A stretch of DNA of 45,628 nt from Gallionellales bacterium GWA2_60_142 (GTDB lineage: Bacteria; Pseudomonadota; Gammaproteobacteria; Burkholderiales; Gallionellaceae). This document shows, in pieces, positions 42,462 through 45,628 of this stretch. The translations under genes and the position numbers were made by a program. The stretch covers positions 1 to 45,628 of the forward strand of contig MGWR01000036.1 in NCBI GenBank assembly GCA_001801085.1, given 5' to 3'. Under the pieces are notes generated by a model. That model was not told the DNA's origin. It searched no databases and saw only the letters and a program-made list of their open reading frames with translations. The number at the start of each line of letters is the position of its first letter. Position 1 is the first letter of the stretch.

Positions 42462-44186
42462 TTGATTCCAAAAAGTTTCATTCAGGATCTGCTCAACCGC
42501 CTCGACATCGTGGATGTGGTCGAGCGTCATGTGCCGCTGAAAAAGGCCGGCGCGAACTACGTCGCCTGCTGTCCGTTCCACAACGAAAAATCCCCCTCGT
42601 TCACCGTCAGTCAGTCCAAGCAGTTTTACCATTGCTTCGGTTGCGGCGTGCATGGCACGGCCATCGGCTTTGTGATGGAGCATCTCGGGTTGGGTTTCGT
42701 CGAGGCGGTGGAGGAGCTGGCGCGCGGCGCGGGCATGGAAGTGCCGCACGAGCGTTCGCCCGCCGGCGAGTATTTTCAGAAGGTTGCGCCCGACCTGTAC
42801 GAAGTGATGCAGACGGCGACGCGCTTTTATCGCGAGCAACTCAAGCAGTCGCCGCGCGCGATCGATTACCTGAAGCGGCGCGGCCTGTCCGGCGAGATTG
42901 CCGCACGCTTCGGTATTGGCTATGCGCCGGATGGCTGGCAGAGCCTCGCCGCCGCGTTTCCTGATTACCAGAGCGAAAGCTTGAGTGAGACCGGGCTGGT
43001 GATCGTCAATGAGGAAGATCATAAGCGCTACGACCGCTTTCGTGATCGCATCATGTTTCCCATCGTCAACGTGCGCGGTCAGGTTATCGGCTTCGGCGGG
43101 CGCGTGCTGGACAAGGGCGAGCCGAAGTACCTCAATTCGCCGGAGACGCCGCTATTCGAGAAGGGGCGCGAGTTGTACGGCCTGTTCCAGGCGCAGAAAT
43201 CGATACGCGGGATGCAGCGGGTGCTGGTGGTCGAGGGTTACATGGATGTGGTGGCGCTCGCGCAGCTCGGTGTGGAATACGCCGTCGCCACGCTGGGTAC
43301 GGCGACCACGCCCTATCATGTGCAGAAGTTGCTGCGCATGGTCGATCACATCGTGTTCAGTTTCGATGGTGACAAGGCCGGGCAAAAAGCGGCCTGGCGT
43401 GCGCTGGAAAATGCGTTGCCGCAGTTGCAGGACGGCAAGCGCATCAGCTTTTTGTTTTTACCGGTCGAACACGATCCGGATAGTTTCATTCGCGAGTTCG
43501 GCAAGGAAGCATTCGAACAGCGGGTGCAGGAAGCGATGCCGCTATCGGCCTATCTGTTGCGCGAAATCGGCGCGGGGCTGGATTTGCGTAGCCCGGAGGG
43601 GCGCAATCAACTGTTGCAGCGTGCCAAGCCTTTGTTGACGGCGATCACCGCGCCGGCGACGGCGCTGCTGTTGCGCAAGGAAGTCGCCGCGCTCGCTGGC
43701 GTGAGTCAGGGGGAACTGGAAGAGCTGTACGAGATCAGTCCTGTGGCGCGCGCGTCGCGTCCGTCGCCGAGGAAAGCCGGGCGCCCCGCACCTTCGGGGA
43801 ATCGGTTGTTGCTGCAATGCCTGATCGCGCAGCCTGCGCTGGGGGCGCAGTTGCCAGTCGAATGGCAGGGCGACGGGGCGGAGGGCGAGGCGGTTCTGGC
43901 ATTGCTGGCGGCGTTGCGTGAAGCGGATGGGACGTTGAGCGGGCCGGCGCTGGCGCAGTATTTTCAGGGCACGATGCATGAAAGAACGCTGGCCGCGGCG
44001 GAGGCGGACATGCTGAGTTGGGGCGAGGAGTTCGATGTGGAGGGCGAATTTGCCGGTCTGATGAACAGTTTCGAGCGGGATCGGCGCCGCCAGGAGTTTC
44101 AGGCGTTGCAGGTCAAGGTCGTACAGGGCGGTGCGTCCAGTCTGACAGATGCGGAACTGGAGCTTTACCGTCGGGGCGGGCGTTGA
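42462..44186 (+). CDS. dnaG: DNA primase
   Basis: A 574-residue primase that makes RNA primers for replication. The N-terminal zinc finger has Cys37, His40, Cys58 and Cys61. The TOPRIM core shows VLVVEGYMDVVALAQLG and FSFDGDKAGQKAA, and the RNA polymerase domain shows GFGGRVLDKGEPKYLNSPET. A C-terminal helicase-binding region is present. The start codon is TTG at 42462 (MIPKSFIQDLLNRLDIVDVV), preceded by AAGAGG; no ATG fits the conserved N-terminus. Confidence 0.97.
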   Translation: MIPKSFIQDLLNRLDIVDVVERHVPLKKAGANYVACCPFHNEKSPSFTVSQSKQFYHCFGCGVHGTAIGFVMEHLGLGFVEAVEELARGAGMEVPHERSPAGEYFQKVAPDLYEVMQTATRFYREQLKQSPRAIDYLKRRGLSGEIAARFGIGYAPDGWQSLAAAFPDYQSESLSETGLVIVNEEDHKRYDRFRDRIMFPIVNVRGQVIGFGGRVLDKGEPKYLNSPETPLFEKGRELYGLFQAQKSIRGMQRVLVVEGYMDVVALAQLGVEYAVATLGTATTPYHVQKLLRMVDHIVFSFDGDKAGQKAAWRALENALPQLQDGKRISFLFLPVEHDPDSFIREFGKEAFEQRVQEAMPLSAYLLREIGAGLDLRSPEGRNQLLQRAKPLLTAITAPATALLLRKEVAALAGVSQGELEELYEISPVARASRPSPRKAGRPAPSGNRLLLQCLIAQPALGAQLPVEWQGDGAEGEAVLALLAALREADGTLSGPALAQYFQGTMHERTLAAAEADMLSWGEEFDVEGEFAGLMNSFERDRRRQEFQALQVKVVQGGASSLTDAELELYRRGGR

Positions 44187-44205
44187 GACGAAGTCTCGGG
44201 AAAGA

Positions 44206-44235
44206 TTGGGAAAAATCGGTTGGGTCGGGTATAAT
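44206..44235 (+). promoter_or_regulatory. Probable rpoD promoter
   Basis: TTGGGA (44206-44211), an 18-bp spacer and a perfect TATAAT (44230-44235) lie 42 bp before the rpoD ATG. A small hairpin, GAGAC-GAA-GTCTC, sits just after the dnaG stop. Confidence 0.65.
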
Positions 44236-44276
44236 TCGCCGCTTTTCTGCGGCATTACGCAATTGGGAATCTGGAT

Positions 44277-45628
44277 ATGGCAAAGCCTAGCGACAAGAAA
44301 AAACAGGACAAGAAATCGGCCGAGATGATCGCGCAGCCGGTGGTTGACCCGCAGCAGGACATCGAGGCGCGCCGCACGCGCCTGAAGTCGCTGATTGTGC
44401 TGGGCAAGGAGCGCGGCTACCTGACCTATGCCGAGATCAACGACCACCTGCCGGACATGCTCGAAGTCGAGCAGATCGAGGGCGTGGTCAGCATGATCAA
44501 CGACATGGGCATCCAGGTGTACGACGTCGCACCCGACGCCGAGACGCTGATCATGACCGATGCCGCGCCCGCGGTCGCCGATGAGGATGCTGCCGCCGAG
44601 GCCGAGGCCGCGCTGTCCACGGTTGACTCCGAATTCGGCCGCACCACCGACCCGGTGCGCATGTACATGCGCGAGATGGGCACGGTCGAGCTGCTGACGC
44701 GCGAAAAAGAAATCGAAATCGCCAAGCGTATCGAGGAAGGCCTGAAGCACATGATTCAGGCGATCTCCGCGTGTCCCACGACGATCTCCGAAATTCTGGG
44801 GCTGGCGGCCAAGGTCGAAGCCGACCAGATGCGCATCGACGAATTGATCGATGGTTTCGTCGATAGCGAGCCGGAAGAGGTGATCGACGAAGAAGAGGAA
44901 GAAGAGGAAGAAGTCGAGGAAGAAGAGGAAGAAGTCGACGAAGAGGAAGACGAGGCCGCGACCGCCGCCGCCGCCGCCGCCAATCTGGCGCAGTTGAAGG
45001 CAGACGCGCTGGCGCGTTTCGCGGTTATCGCCGATCAGTTCACCAAGATGGGCAAGGCGTACGAAAAGCACGGCTATCGCAGCAAACCGTACGACAAGTG
45101 CCAGAGCATCATTTCCGACGAATTGATGAACTTCCGCTTCACCGCCAAGCAGGTGGATGCGTTGTGCGACACCATGCGCGGGCTGGTCGAGGAAGTGCGT
45201 CGCTGCGAGCGCGGCATCCAGGATATGTGCGTGACCAAGGCCAAGATGCCGCGCCCGCACTTCATCAAGACATTCCCGGGCAACGAAGAAAACCTGGAGT
45301 GGGTCGCGCAGGAACTGAAGGCGAAGAAGCCTTACGCCGAAACGCTGGCGCGTTACCAGCACGCCATCGTGGAGCAGCAGCAGAACCTGTTGAATCTGGA
45401 AGCGCGCGTCGGCATTCCGATCAAGGATCTGAAGGACATCAACAAGCAGATGACCAACGGGGAAGCCCGTGCACGTCGCGCCAAGCGCGACATGATCGAG
45501 GCCAACCTGCGTCTGGTGATCTCCATCGCGAAAAAGTACACCAACCGCGGCCTGCAGTTCCTCGACCTGATCCAGGAAGGCAACATCGGCCTGATGAAGG
45601 CGGTGGACAAGTTCGAATACCGTCGCGG
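44277..45628 (+). CDS. rpoD: RNA polymerase primary sigma factor sigma-70 (partial, 3' end cut by the window)
   Basis: 450 codons from the ATG at 44277 are visible and the frame is open to the window edge. Region 1.1 ([21 protein letters not shown]) and region 1.2 ([31 protein letters not shown]) are present. A non-conserved region with a long Glu-rich tract (about residues 200-223) and an eight-Ala run follows. Region 2 begins ([42 protein letters not shown]). The housekeeping sigma factor directs most transcription. The neighbours rpsU and dnaG confirm the assignment. Confidence 0.98.
   Translation, partial: MAKPSDKKKQDKKSAEMIAQPVVDPQQDIEARRTRLKSLIVLGKERGYLTYAEINDHLPDMLEVEQIEGVVSMINDMGIQVYDVAPDAETLIMTDAAPAVADEDAAAEAEAALSTVDSEFGRTTDPVRMYMREMGTVELLTREKEIEIAKRIEEGLKHMIQAISACPTTISEILGLAAKVEADQMRIDELIDGFVDSEPEEVIDEEEEEEEEVEEEEEEVDEEEDEAATAAAAAANLAQLKADALARFAVIADQFTKMGKAYEKHGYRSKPYDKCQSIISDELMNFRFTAKQVDALCDTMRGLVEEVRRCERGIQDMCVTKAKMPRPHFIKTFPGNEENLEWVAQELKAKKPYAETLARYQHAIVEQQQNLLNLEARVGIPIKDLKDINKQMTNGEARARRAKRDMIEANLRLVISIAKKYTNRGLQFLDLIQEGNIGLMKAVDKFEYRR

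Noticed and set aside
43542-45362. Antisense open frame over dnaG and rpoD with hydrophobic Phe/Leu runs
   Set aside because: The runs are the complement of the rpoD Glu tract. No gene is supported.

Overview
This GC-rich, densely packed window looks like a chromosomal segment of a betaproteobacterium. The evidence is gene order (moeB-moaCDE-mobBA-moeA-mogA; PP0621-type protein-pilS-pilR-ampD; yicC-gmk-rpoZ-spoT; rph-rdgB-hemW; rpsU-yqeY-dnaG-rpoD), a classical Gram-negative porin, and an MSHA-type pilus locus. Placement in Nitrosomonadales, perhaps Gallionellaceae (Sideroxydans/Gallionella-like), is inference from overall resemblance only. No phage, plasmid, rRNA, tRNA or CRISPR feature was seen.

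Layout. 1-4700: the tail of an unknown gene, a terminator, a thiolase, an MFS transporter, an ATP-grasp-like protein, and a crcB-DUF190 fluoride-export pair. 4797-14345: metG on the minus strand, then molybdenum cofactor synthesis. moaA is followed by a major porin, then a tightly coupled moeB-moaC-moaD-moaE-mobB-mobA-moeA run and mogA. 14424-18175: a PP0621-like protein, the PilS/PilR two-component system and ampD. 18298-22597: class Ia ribonucleotide reductase nrdA and nrdB behind a promoter with two NrdR-box-like sites. 23091-25530: a histone H1-like repeat protein and pabB. 25596-29435, minus strand: yicC-gmk-rpoZ-spoT. 29531-33506: a PP2C phosphatase, rph, rdgB, hemW, and trmL on the minus strand. 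33598-41564: an MSHA pilus locus (mshE, mshG, a prepilin, an unknown membrane protein, mshA, mshC, mshD, mshO, mshP) interrupted by a nucleotidyltransferase gene. 41712-45628: the rpsU-yqeY-dnaG-rpoD macromolecular synthesis locus, with rpoD cut by the window end.

The most unusual part is around nrdA and nrdB. Each gene is followed by degenerate copies of its own 3' coding end, three tails in all including the real one. The copies are joined by a shared palindromic element that can fold into two hairpins closed by an outer stem, and its hairpins vary in sequence while staying paired. One nrdB tail copy still spells a diverged NrdB C-terminus with mostly third-position differences. This looks like repeated insertion of, or recombination at, a small element that targets gene 3' ends. 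I know of no described element with this behaviour.

A second theme is repeats placed at or inside genes. GTAG-headed REP-like palindromes supply the TAG stop codons of rdgB, hemW and trmL. Hairpin-rich intergenic-type repeats sit in frame inside the ATP-grasp-like gene and inside the leader of one prepilin.
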